A stretch of DNA of 64,000 bases. Origin: a virus. The stretch is taken from positions 1-64,000 of IMG/VR virus record IMGVR_UViG_3300009159_007116; one strand, given 5' to 3'. The notes under the pieces were generated by a model. It was not told the DNA's origin, made no database searches, and saw nothing but the letters and a program-made list of their open reading frames with translations. Shown here piece by piece: positions 14,916 through 22,354 of this stretch. How positions within the stretch are numbered: the first letter of the stretch is position 1; each line of letters starts with the position of its first letter. Made by a program: the position numbers and the translations under genes.

Positions 14916-15331
14916 AAAGCATAAAAATAAAGATTGACGATGAAATTTTCTATGTTTTTTATAGTGAAGAATGTAATTTAAAAAAAGACATAACTAAATT
15001 AGACTGGGGTCAACTGCTATATCATTTAAAAGATTCGGTTTTTCCAAAACAAGAAGATGTAGACGAAGACACAGATAATAACCACATAATAGATTTATCT
15101 TTATTTTTAGATGATTTTAAGTTTTTAGTATTTACACACTCTTTTGGAAGCAAAAGAGTTTTTTCTATTTATTGTAATCAAAAAATAATATCAAAGAAAA
15201 AGTTAGCGTTTGGAAAATGGTCTGCTCAACTTGAATGTGGTCATTCATATATAATGGATGAAAAAATAGACGATTTGAATAAGTTTAAAAGAATTTTTTG
15301 TTCTAAATGTTTGGAGGAATCTAATGGATAA
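14912..15331 (+). CDS. Zinc-finger-like paralogue of the 8674 protein
   Basis: 139 aa from ATG 14912 (ATGA overlap). The C-terminus carries WSAQLECGH near residue 105 and CSKC near 132, matching the WSVELECGH and CFKC of the protein at 8674-9075. The N-terminal domains are similar in length and strand pattern but divergent in sequence, so this is an old duplication. Putative structural zinc site, function unknown. Confidence 0.65.
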   Translation: MKSIKIKIDDEIFYVFYSEECNLKKDITKLDWGQLLYHLKDSVFPKQEDVDEDTDNNHIIDLSLFLDDFKFLVFTHSFGSKRVFSIYCNQKIISKKKLAFGKWSAQLECGHSYIMDEKIDDLNKFKRIFCSKCLEESNG

Positions 15332-15767
15332 AGGTTATATTCGTAAAGACAAATTATCTGAAATAAAATTGGAATCTGGAGGATTAGCGTTAATATCTAT
15401 AGAGCAAATTCAAAATTTGCTTGAAAGTTTAACTGGTAAACATTATGACATTTTTGAATTATTTCAAATGTTAAGATCTTTTGATGGCGACATAATTAAC
15501 ATGGACATGATGGAAACTATTATTGTAGAAGGTTTGTATACATTAAATACAGATGGAACTAACTGCAAGCATGTTACTATATCTCCCATTGCAGAAGACA
15601 AAGAAACTTCTAGAATGATATGTGAAGGCGAAAAAACAATGGAAGAATATTATATTTCTGAAACAAAAAGACTTAAGGTAAATATTTCAAAGAATCTTGG
15701 TTTTGTGACTGAGAAGTGCAATGAATACAAAAAGGCAATGTTAGGTAAAAAATATGAAAACAGATGA
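15324..15767 (+). CDS. Hypothetical protein, 147 aa
   Basis: Acidic soluble protein, starting within the end of the upstream gene behind GGAGG. It is mostly helical, with no recognised motif. It overlaps the next gene by 14 bases. Confidence 0.6.
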   Translation: MDKGYIRKDKLSEIKLESGGLALISIEQIQNLLESLTGKHYDIFELFQMLRSFDGDIINMDMMETIIVEGLYTLNTDGTNCKHVTISPIAEDKETSRMICEGEKTMEEYYISETKRLKVNISKNLGFVTEKCNEYKKAMLGKKYENR

Positions 15768-16377
15768 GATAATGAAGCGTATTGAAAGTGGTAACACTCT
15801 GGCAGATAAAGTTGCTAATTATTTAAACTTTAGATTTAAATACAAATTTGAAAAGGCTTCTATCGAAGAAGATAAGAAGTTAATGATTGATTATAAGTGC
15901 AGCAAAAGCAATAAAACTGCACAAATGAAATGTCGTGAAAATAAATCAGACATCATTTACGAAGCAAAAAGGTTCTATTCTACAAGTGGTGCTTTTTATG
16001 AAGAAGCAAATGGTAGAGATGTGAGAACAGAAGCAACACTATACATATGTCTGTCAGCAGATAAAAGACAGATAATTGTTGCAGAAACAGAAGCTATCAA
16101 AAAAATAGTTCAAAAAGAAATGCAAAAATTAGAAGTAACATTAGATCAAGTAAAACAATATGAGCAAGAATGTGCATCTACTAGAAATAAAACAAAAAAA
16201 TTAGCATCAAACAAATCTAGAATTGAAGTATGGTTTAAGGTTGATGAAGGCATAGATTCAAGGCATTATAGTAAATTGCTTGTATTTATTCCGTATTCTG
16301 CGATATTTGAATCTGTAGTAATTGACTTAAGAAGCAACGAAAACATTGAAGATGAAAGGACTTGGAAAAATGGATAA
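15754..16377 (+). CDS. Hypothetical protein, 207 aa (possible nuclease-like core)
   Basis: Soluble protein. The segment IDYKCSK near residue 47 followed by AQMKCRE near 60 and SDIIYEAKR weakly resembles the D-(x)n-QxK core of PD-(D/E)XK nucleases, but the match is too thin to name. A coiled region lies near 120-150. It overlaps genes on both sides. I cannot assign a function. Confidence 0.6.
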   Translation: MKTDEIMKRIESGNTLADKVANYLNFRFKYKFEKASIEEDKKLMIDYKCSKSNKTAQMKCRENKSDIIYEAKRFYSTSGAFYEEANGRDVRTEATLYICLSADKRQIIVAETEAIKKIVQKEMQKLEVTLDQVKQYEQECASTRNKTKKLASNKSRIEVWFKVDEGIDSRHYSKLLVFIPYSAIFESVVIDLRSNENIEDERTWKNG

Positions 16378-16966
16378 TGAAATTATGTTTAACCAAAGAA
16401 TACCTAGCTTACTTGTTGTTGATAACTTTTATAAAGATCCAGACTTTATTGTAGAAGAAACAAAAAAGTTTGAGTTTAAAGAAGAAAATAAATTTTATAA
16501 AGGAAAAAGAACAACATCTTGTTTGTTTCCATATGTAAAAGAAGAATTTGAAAAGTTATTGCAAGTTCAAATAGTTGACTGGTTAAATCAACCAATGAAT
16601 GGCGTTTTTCAAATAACAGAAGGCAAAGATCCTTTAGTATATCATAGTGATCAACAAGACTATGCAGCAGCAGTATACTTAACAAAAGATGGACCAACAA
16701 ATGCAGGAACATCATTTTGGATAGATAAAAAATATGGTTGTAGAAGACCGCCAAGTCACCCATTAGAAAATAGAGAAGGAATAAGCGATTCAGATATATA
16801 TACACAATACAATTTATTAAATGAAGATAATTGGGAATTGGTAGATAAAGTTGGATCTGTGTATAATCGGCTTGTTCTTTGGGATGGTAAAATGATTCAT
16901 TCTGCTAGTATGTATGGTGAATTTCCTAGATTGGTTCAACTATTCTTTTTTAATGTGAAAAAATAA
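16370..16966 (+). CDS. DUF6445/2OG-oxygenase-like protein
   Basis: 198 aa. YHSDQQDYAAAVYLT near residue 80-95 (His-x-x-Asp region), a GTSFW turn near 106, and a distal LVLWDGKMIHSASMYG with histidine near 178 fit the DUF6445-type double-stranded beta-helix proteins related to 2OG-Fe(II) oxygenases that recur in phages. The frame is open a little upstream but ATG 16370 gives the ATGG start overlapping the preceding stop. It sits next to glycosyltransferases, so a role in modifying glycan or glycoprotein is possible but inferred. Confidence 0.6.
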   Translation: MDNEIMFNQRIPSLLVVDNFYKDPDFIVEETKKFEFKEENKFYKGKRTTSCLFPYVKEEFEKLLQVQIVDWLNQPMNGVFQITEGKDPLVYHSDQQDYAAAVYLTKDGPTNAGTSFWIDKKYGCRRPPSHPLENREGISDSDIYTQYNLLNEDNWELVDKVGSVYNRLVLWDGKMIHSASMYGEFPRLVQLFFFNVKK

Positions 16967-18216
16967 TGCCATACTTTTCTATAGTTACACCAACAAATAA
17001 CACTCAATTTCTTGCTAGGCTTGCTAGATCTATATCCAAGCAAACATTCAAAGATTTTGAGTGGGTTATTGTTCCAAATGGTAACGCTAATATTGACATT
17101 GAATCTTTGGCTTTTAGTCCAAGGATTATAGAATCAAAAAAACCAGATTCAAAATTGATTGGTCTTTTTAAAAAAGAAGGGTGCATGGCATCCAATGGAA
17201 CTGTAGTTGTAGAAGTTGATCATGATGATGAGCTTACAGAAGATTGTTTGCAAGAATTATATAATGAATTTAATTCAAATCAAACTATTGATTTTGCATA
17301 TTCAAATTGTGCAGAGATAGACCCTAATGGAAAACCATTTGTATATCACAATAGATATGGTTGGAGAAATAGACCATTTAAATATCAAGGTAAAGATCTT
17401 TTAGAGCTTATATCATTTGATCCAACTCCAGCTTCATTTTCTAAAATATGGTTTGCCCCAAATCATGTTCGTGCATGGAAAAAATCGTTCTACGAAAAAA
17501 TTGGTGGTCACGATGAAACAATGGAAGTTTTAGATGATCATGATATTCTATGCAAAACATATATACAAGGCAAAGTTAAACATATAGATAAGTGCTTGTA
17601 TATTTATTACAAACATAAAAACAATACTTGTTATGGCGAAAAGAATGCATTCATTCAAGAAGAAACATTAAATATTCATGACAGATATATTTATGCGTTG
17701 ACTGAGAAATGGTGTGACCTTAATGGTTTGCTTAAGATAGACCTTTGCGGTGGTTTTAATCCTCCAAAGGGGTACAAGTCGATAGACATGCATAACGCAG
17801 AAATTATACACGATTTAAACAATCCTTGGCCTTTTAAAGATGGCGAAGTAGGATTGATAAGGGCACATGATGCACTTGAGCATTTAAAAGATCCGATTCA
17901 TGTTATGAAAGAAGCACATAGGTGTCTTTGTCCAATGGGTTGGTTTTTAACGCAGACCCCATCCACTGATGGCAGAGGTGCTTTTCAAGACCCAACACAT
18001 ATAGCATTTTGGAATAGTAATAGCTTTTGGTATTACACTAAAGAAGAACAAGCAAAATATATTGGAACACCAGTAAGATTTCAAGGTAATAGAATTAAGA
18101 ATTTTTACCCAACTGAATGGCATAAAACACACAATATTCTTTATGTAAAAGCAGATCTAATAAGGCTTCCAGAAAAAGATTCAAGCACAAGAGTTCCAGG
18201 AGAAGTTATGATATGA
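16966..18216 (+). CDS. Glycosyltransferase family 2 fused to a SAM methyltransferase
   Basis: 416 aa in two domains. Residues 1-235 are a GT-A (GT2) glycosyltransferase with VTPTNN at the N-terminus, EVDHDDE (DxD-type metal site) near residue 85 and VLDDHD near 188. Residues 245-400 are a class I methyltransferase with IDLCGGFNPP (motif I), HDALEHLKDP and FLTQTPSTDGRG, the pattern of type-11/glycan-associated methyltransferases. The fusion implies a sugar is added and then capped or modified by methylation. Starts at TAATG overlap with the upstream gene, ends in ATGA overlap with another methyltransferase. Confidence 0.8.
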   Translation: MPYFSIVTPTNNTQFLARLARSISKQTFKDFEWVIVPNGNANIDIESLAFSPRIIESKKPDSKLIGLFKKEGCMASNGTVVVEVDHDDELTEDCLQELYNEFNSNQTIDFAYSNCAEIDPNGKPFVYHNRYGWRNRPFKYQGKDLLELISFDPTPASFSKIWFAPNHVRAWKKSFYEKIGGHDETMEVLDDHDILCKTYIQGKVKHIDKCLYIYYKHKNNTCYGEKNAFIQEETLNIHDRYIYALTEKWCDLNGLLKIDLCGGFNPPKGYKSIDMHNAEIIHDLNNPWPFKDGEVGLIRAHDALEHLKDPIHVMKEAHRCLCPMGWFLTQTPSTDGRGAFQDPTHIAFWNSNSFWYYTKEEQAKYIGTPVRFQGNRIKNFYPTEWHKTHNILYVKADLIRLPEKDSSTRVPGEVMI

Positions 18217-18773
18217 ATCACATATATCATCTTCCGCAATTTGGAGAGAATTGGTTTACATATCCACATTTATATAAATCAATGGTTGAAAAGTTTTCCT
18301 CTGGAAGTAAGTTTGTAGAGGTTGGTTCATGGAAAGGAAAAAGTGCAGCTTATCTTGCCGTAGAAATTATAAATTCTAAAAAAGATATAAAATTAGATTG
18401 TGTAGACACATGGAAAGGTAGTTCTGAACATGTAGATAATGAGTATGTAAAATCAAATTCTTTATACGAATTGTTTATTGAAAACACATCTTCTTTATCT
18501 TCTATCATTAATCCAATTAAAATGGATTCTATTAGTGCATCAAAAACATATGAAGATAATTCAATAGATTTTGTTTTTATTGATGCTAATCATGAGTATA
18601 TACATGTAAAAAATGATATAGAAGCATGGTTTCCTAAAGTAAAAGTAGGAGGAACTATTGCTGGACACGATTATAGAAATGGTTGGACAGATGTAGACAA
18701 AGCCGTTAATGAATTTTTTGCTGGAAAAAAGATTTTAGCTGGCGAAAGTTGTTGGGTTTACGAGAAAATTTAA
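18213..18773 (+). CDS. Class I SAM-dependent methyltransferase (Methyltransf_24-like)
   Basis: 186 aa. FVEVGSWKGKSAAYLA near residue 34-49 is motif I. DCVDTWKGS near 70 and FVFIDANHEY near 126 are characteristic of the Methyltransf_24 group that often acts on sugars or small metabolites, and VGGTIAGHDY near 150 completes the core. It is translationally coupled on both sides to glycosyltransferase-like genes, so a glycan-modifying role is likely. Confidence 0.75.
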   Translation: MNHIYHLPQFGENWFTYPHLYKSMVEKFSSGSKFVEVGSWKGKSAAYLAVEIINSKKDIKLDCVDTWKGSSEHVDNEYVKSNSLYELFIENTSSLSSIINPIKMDSISASKTYEDNSIDFVFIDANHEYIHVKNDIEAWFPKVKVGGTIAGHDYRNGWTDVDKAVNEFFAGKKILAGESCWVYEKI

Positions 18774-19381
18774 TGGACTTAGCATTATTAGTTCATGCAT
18801 GTGACAAGTATTCTTTTGTTTTTGAAAGATTTTTAAAAGCATTTGATGTTTTTAACTTGAGCATACCATGTTATTTCTCAACAGAATCTACAGAAATAAA
18901 AAACAGTCGATTTGAAAATATAAATATAAATGAAAATATATGGTCATTAAGATTAAAAGAAGTTTTGTTTAAAATAAAAGAAAAAAACATAGTTCTTCTT
19001 CAAGAAGACTTTATAGTAAATAGTTTTAATAAAAATTTGTTTTGTGATCTTTATAAGTTTCACAATGATTATGGTTCAGACATTACTAAGACAGGTTCGT
19101 TTAAAACCTTTTCGTTGCTAAAAACTTCTGTTGAAAATATGTACGCACAAAAATATGGTTATTATTTAATGAGTCATCAACCAATAGCTATATTCAATAA
19201 AGAGTTTTTAATATCAACGCTAAATGAAAAACAAAATGCCAGTGAGCACGAAATGTATTGGTCTGAAAAAATAAAGGAAAATAGTATTTTTTGTTTTGGT
19301 AAAAATGAATTTGATCATCAAATGTTTAATCCTGTTTTTGGATATACACATGTTATAAGCAAGGGTAAGCTAATAGCTTAA
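18773..19381 (+). CDS. Putative glycosyltransferase-like protein, 202 aa
   Basis: Starts at the TAATG overlap with the methyltransferase. It contains a hydrophobic strand followed by an acidic pair (VLLQEDFIV near residue 74), reminiscent of the DxD region of small GT-A-like phage proteins, and is otherwise unrecognised. Neighbours favour surface-glycan work. It ends overlapping the convergent adenosyltransferase gene by 4 bases. Confidence 0.45.
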   Translation: MDLALLVHACDKYSFVFERFLKAFDVFNLSIPCYFSTESTEIKNSRFENININENIWSLRLKEVLFKIKEKNIVLLQEDFIVNSFNKNLFCDLYKFHNDYGSDITKTGSFKTFSLLKTSVENMYAQKYGYYLMSHQPIAIFNKEFLISTLNEKQNASEHEMYWSEKIKENSIFCFGKNEFDHQMFNPVFGYTHVISKGKLIA

Positions 19382-19890
19382 CCATGCCATATCTTTTCTT
19401 CTGGACCAAGCAATCTTGCTAAAGTAAATAGGAAATCGCTAAGTCTATTTATAAATACAACAATGTTTTTAAAATCTTGATGTGCTTCCATAAGTCTGAC
19501 TAAATCAATTTCAACTCTTCTGCATACTGCTCTAGCCAAATGAATTTCACAATGATTGAATGGGATTATAAAATTCTTTAATGGCTTTAAACTTTTAGTC
19601 ATTAAATCAATAATGTCTTCTGTTTTTTTAATGTGTTCTTCTTTTATTCTTTCTTTTCCAGTAGCCACTTCTGCACCAACTTCAAAAAGAAGATTTTGTA
19701 TTTCTATTATAAATTCGTACACTTCATGGACTTTTAATTCTAAAATATACTTTTGATTAACAAATCCAATCCAAGCATTAAGCTCATCAATACTACCAAG
19801 AAGCTGTATATTAGGATTAGTTTTAGGTACTCTACCTATTTTTGGCAAAAGTGTAGTTCCGTCATCACCAGTTTTTGTATATATTTTCAT
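19378..19890 (-). CDS. Cob(I)alamin adenosyltransferase (PduO/MMAB type)
   Basis: 170 aa from ATG 19890; a longer open frame exists but family proteins begin with this KIYTKTGDDGTT motif. Other family motifs follow: LGSIDELNAWIG near residue 36, ARAVCRRVEIDL near 125, and FINRLSDFLFTLAR near 153. It transfers the adenosyl group of ATP to cob(I)alamin, giving adenosylcobalamin in the cytoplasm. That cofactor is required by the class II ribonucleotide reductase at 33529-35820, which gives this gene a clear purpose in phage dNTP supply. Its start faces the promoter-like region at 19891-19963. Confidence 0.85.
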   Translation of the reverse strand: MKIYTKTGDDGTTLLPKIGRVPKTNPNIQLLGSIDELNAWIGFVNQKYILELKVHEVYEFIIEIQNLLFEVGAEVATGKERIKEEHIKKTEDIIDLMTKSLKPLKNFIIPFNHCEIHLARAVCRRVEIDLVRLMEAHQDFKNIVVFINRLSDFLFTLARLLGPEEKIWHG

Positions 19891-19920
19891 TTTAAATTCT
19901 TGAATATTTTGGTTGTTAAA

Positions 19921-19941
19921 ACGAATACTATTATATATTAC
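19921..19941 (+). promoter_or_regulatory. ACGAATA promoter-like motif, copy 6
   Basis: ACGAATACTATTATATATTA lies in the divergent gap between the adenosyltransferase (minus) and the gene at 19964 (plus), preceded by TTGTTAAA. It is about 15 bases upstream of AGGAGG. It matches the ACGAATA core of the other copies. Confidence 0.45.
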
Positions 19942-19963
19942 TAAACTATAAGGAGGAATCAAT

Positions 19964-20176
19964 ATGAAAGTAATAATTAGAAACATGTCTGGAGAATTTT
20001 TTTGCAAACAGCCAGAAGTTGGATTAACAAATCTAAAGAAAGATGCATATGTTTTTGATTGTTATAATGAAGAACATGCAAATTTAGTATTAGAAAAAAC
20101 AAAACAATTTATTTCAAACAGTGATTTAAATTTAGAAGTTATTGAAACAACACAAATAAATCTAAATGTAGAATAG
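19964..20176 (+). CDS. Hypothetical protein, 70 aa
   Basis: Small soluble alpha/beta protein with a strong AAGGAGGA upstream and a promoter-like motif in the gap. No recognised domain. It is followed after 7 bases by another small gene. Confidence 0.6.
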   Translation: MKVIIRNMSGEFFCKQPEVGLTNLKKDAYVFDCYNEEHANLVLEKTKQFISNSDLNLEVIETTQINLNVE

Positions 20177-20183
20177 GAACAAC

Positions 20184-20372
20184 ATGAAAATTAAAAAGAA
20201 CAGACAAAAAAAAGCTAGAAGAATAATGATATTGGCATCTATTAGAATGTCAAAAAGTGTTGGCGTAAAATTTAATAGAATTTGTATGGAAGAAATAAGA
20301 GATGTGTATATGGATATGTTTGGCGTAGATAGTTTAACTAGAAGGTTTGATATTGCCAGTATTGTCGCTTGA
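20184..20372 (+). CDS. Small basic protein, 62 aa
   Basis: Very lysine/arginine-rich first 20 residues, then a helical segment. Possibly nucleic-acid binding. The start follows AGGAAC. Its 3' end overlaps the convergent small gene at 20334-20504 by 39 bases, an unusually long antiparallel overlap. Function unknown. Confidence 0.55.
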   Translation: MKIKKNRQKKARRIMILASIRMSKSVGVKFNRICMEEIRDVYMDMFGVDSLTRRFDIASIVA

Positions 20373-20504
20373 TTTTTCTTTTTGAAATCCGTAAGGGCAA
20401 TGCTTGCAATCTTTTTTGCAACAACGACCTCTTTTTTTTAAAAAATATTCGGTTAAAACAACTTGTTTGTTTTCATCTATATAATAATCTATATCTTTTA
20501 TCAT
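20334..20504 (-). CDS. DUF5522-like small cysteine protein, 56 aa
   Basis: Minus-strand frame from ATG 20504 to TAA at 20334-20336. It contains RGRCCKKDCKHCPYGF (residues 26-41), the C-C-x3-C-x2-CPY pattern of the small DUF5522 family, likely a metal site. Its ATG overlaps the stop of the HAD phosphatase gene (ATGA), so the two are co-translated. The plus-strand frame across this interval is a shadow. Confidence 0.65.
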   Translation of the reverse strand: MIKDIDYYIDENKQVVLTEYFLKKRGRCCKKDCKHCPYGFQKEKSSDNTGNIKPSS

Positions 20505-20893
20505 TTTTTAGGCGACTTTGTTTTTATTCCAGCTTCCTTATATGCATTACGCATCTTAGGATTATCATCTATAGCAAACAACACATTTTCTTTTATGCTT
20601 TCAGCATGTCTTTTTTTAGACTCGTTTTGATCTTTAGGTCCACCGCCTATATTATTCATCATAAGTCTATTATATTTAACTCCAGCTTTCTTTAAAGACT
20701 TTACAGTCTCATCTCTATCAGATTCTGGCCTACCAGTTATAATATAAATTTTATTTTGTTTTGACAATTCATTGACATAATCAATCATTTTTTTAATTGG
20801 ATATATACCATTACGCAAAATGGTGTTGTCAATATCAACAATCACCACATTGGCATTAGATAAGTACAATTGTATGTTTTCTATTATGCTCAT
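20501..20893 (-). CDS. HAD-superfamily phosphatase (polynucleotide 3'-phosphatase-like)
   Basis: 130 aa with the HAD motifs: VDIDNT near residue 20 (nucleophile and acid/base Asp), YIITGRP near 54 (motif II), and FAIDDNP near 110 (motif IV). The layout is that of the short acid-phosphatase/PNK 3'-phosphatase-like proteins common in phages. It removes phosphate from a nucleotide, nucleic-acid end or small metabolite. The substrate is not predictable. Part of a minus-strand cluster with the DUF5522-like and ferritin-like genes. Confidence 0.8.
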   Translation of the reverse strand: MSIIENIQLYLSNANVVIVDIDNTILRNGIYPIKKMIDYVNELSKQNKIYIITGRPESDRDETVKSLKKAGVKYNRLMMNNIGGGPKDQNESKKRHAESIKENVLFAIDDNPKMRNAYKEAGIKTKSPKK

Positions 20894-20894
20894 G

Positions 20895-21332
20895 TTAACT
20901 TAGTGTAAGTAAATATTTTAGTTGAGAAAAAGAACTAAGCATTTCATCTCTTGCATTTAATAAATTTGTTTGTGTAGTTGAATTTACATTTTTAGGTATT
21001 TCTACAATAAGTAAGTTTTCTGCTTTAGCAATAAATGTAGTTATTTCTTGTGGAGTATTATTAGAAACTGCATAGGAATTAAATTCCCCATGTGGCATTA
21101 AGCCGTGTTCACCTTGCCATTGCTCAATAAATTCGTCAATGCTTTCAGATAAATCATCATAGGCTCTACCAAATGATTGATGTTGAGCAAAAGATTTGGT
21201 GTTCCAATGAAAAATTTTGAGTTGAGAAAGCAAAAACAAAAAATCTGCTTGAGTAATAGTAGCTTCTGTTGCTACATCAGCAGCTTTTGCAAAATAATTA
21301 TGAACTTGTTTTGTGACATTTAATTTTTTCAT
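20895..21332 (-). CDS. Ferritin/Dps-like helical protein (DUF5856-like)
   Basis: 145 aa, all helical. The segment LKIFHWNTKSFAQHQ near residues 38-52 followed by YDDLSESIDEFIEQWQGEHG resembles the Dps/ferritin-like H-W-x(n)-H...D...E pattern recognised as DUF5856 in phages. It may bind iron or protect DNA, but the residues for a ferroxidase site are only partly evident. AAGGAG precedes the start. First gene of the minus-strand cluster. Confidence 0.65.
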   Translation of the reverse strand: MKKLNVTKQVHNYFAKAADVATEATITQADFLFLLSQLKIFHWNTKSFAQHQSFGRAYDDLSESIDEFIEQWQGEHGLMPHGEFNSYAVSNNTPQEITTFIAKAENLLIVEIPKNVNSTTQTNLLNARDEMLSSFSQLKYLLTLS

Positions 21333-21423
21333 GTTAATCTCCTTACATAAATATACACCAGCATATAAACTATAATAGTGTATGTGTATTTGAAAAGCTC
21401 ATCAAAACATTGTGGTATTTTAA
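21333..21423. promoter_or_regulatory. Divergent promoter region
   Basis: 91-base AT-rich gap between the ferritin-like gene (minus) and the gene at 21424 (plus). A TATAAT box is present on the plus strand (in the run AAACTATAATAG near 21369-21380) and a TATTATAG on the minus strand at the same place. No ACGAAYA motif is present. Promoters are expected from the divergent arrangement. Confidence 0.35.
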
Positions 21424-21696
21424 ATGATTAAAACATATCATATAAAAATAACAATTCTTAAAAATAAAAATAAATATAAGGCTAAGATTTCAAAACATGG
21501 ATATATATCAATAATTCTTTGTGCTTCTTCTGATAATCAAGCAATTGAATTATTAGAAAAAGTTATTTGTATAGGTGACAAAAGAAAGATCAAGAATAGT
21601 AAGAAAGTTAAGGATTTCGTATTGCAAAATGGCAATGGTAGTTATATGTTTGCATTGCGTATGGAGAATGTAGATAGCTATATAACAAGCTTATGA
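21424..21696 (+). CDS. Hypothetical protein, 90 aa
   Basis: Basic alpha/beta protein with a lysine-rich N-terminus. The start at 21424 has no clear Shine-Dalgarno. It precedes the large structured leader of the cupin gene. Family unknown. Confidence 0.55.
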   Translation: MIKTYHIKITILKNKNKYKAKISKHGYISIILCASSDNQAIELLEKVICIGDKRKIKNSKKVKDFVLQNGNGSYMFALRMENVDSYITSL

Positions 21697-22000
21697 TCAT
21701 AAGTAACTGCGTTATCAAATTCAATAACGGTTCTTTCGCAGTTCTTTCCCCGAAGTAATCATAACACCAGGGTATGTACCCAAAGACTGCCATAGAGTAG
21801 CCAAACTCTTAACAGGTGGCACGAAAAGTTTAATTAAGAATCAACACTAAGATCGGAGTGACCCCTTCTCCACTTAGACCTGATAGAGCAAAGCACAAAA
21901 ATTCTTAATTGATGTCTTGTTTGGTAGAGTTTATAGCACACTGAAAGTAAACAAAAGAACTCTGATGCTATGCTATCAGGGTAAAGAAGGGGTATTTGCA
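21697..22000 (+). ncRNA. 300-nt structured leader RNA upstream of the cupin gene, with loop-to-SD pairing
   Basis: This gene-free stretch is much richer in complementary segments than other gaps. Helices seen: AACTGC 21705-21710 with GCAGTT 21738-21743, enclosing GTTAT/ATAAC (21711-21715/21724-21728); GGGT/ACCC (21770-21773/21778-21781); TGCCA 21788-21792 with TGGCA 21817-21821, enclosing AGAGT/ACTCT; a 10-bp stem 21832-21841/21901-21910, enclosing CTAAG/CTTAG and GGAG/CTCC (21855-21858/21868-21871). The loop of that inner hairpin (ACCCCTT, 21861-21867) is complementary to the Shine-Dalgarno AAGGGGT (21987-21993). AGAGTT:AACTCT and CTGAT:ATCAG near 21926-21979 are mutually exclusive. This is the architecture of a translational switch. 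The manA RNA class, found in phages upstream of cupin/ManA-like genes, is a candidate identity, untested. Confidence 0.7.
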
Positions 22001-22354
22001 ATGAAGTTTAAAGCAGACATAATACTTAAAAAGTGGGGTAGTGAAGAAACAGTAGTAAACGAATCTTTTAGAGAGGTATGCTTGAAAATATTAAAGATGG
22101 ATATTTTTAAACAAACTAGTTGGCACTATCATGCTCAAAAAGAGTCCTATTTTTACATATTCTCTGGAGAGGTGTCGATACACATATCTGATGGCGATGA
22201 CTTAAATTTAGCCCATATAGAGCTTTTAAAACAAGGTGATTGTATTTTTGTAGGGGCGAATCAAAGGCACATGATAACAGCCATGAAAGAGAGTGTATTA
22301 CTTGAGTCATCCAGCTTTGACGATCAATTTGATAAAACTATAGTTCCTCACTAG
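22001..22354 (+). CDS. Cupin-domain protein (mannose-6-phosphate isomerase-like)
   Basis: 117 aa single-domain cupin. SWHYHAQKESYFYI near residues 41-54 gives the H-x-H...E metal motif, GEVSI follows, and QRHMI near 88 supplies the distal histidine. The N-terminal KKWGSEE segment matches the small phage cupins related to ManA/ManC C-terminal domains. It may isomerise or epimerise a sugar phosphate or simply bind one. The ATG at 22001 follows AGAAGGGG; the frame is open to 21917 but that part is leader RNA. Its translation is probably controlled by the preceding structured RNA. Confidence 0.75.
   Translation: MKFKADIILKKWGSEETVVNESFREVCLKILKMDIFKQTSWHYHAQKESYFYIFSGEVSIHISDGDDLNLAHIELLKQGDCIFVGANQRHMITAMKESVLLESSSFDDQFDKTIVPH

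Noticed and set aside
20369-20695. Plus-strand 108-aa frame with hydrophobic composition
   Set aside because: It is antisense to the HAD phosphatase and DUF5522-like genes, whose motifs are clear; the hydrophobicity is a by-product of the opposite strand.
21697-22000. tRNA, tmRNA or group I intron in the structured gap
   Set aside because: No cloverleaf with a T-loop GTTCRA, no tmRNA-like ends, and no split gene on either side.
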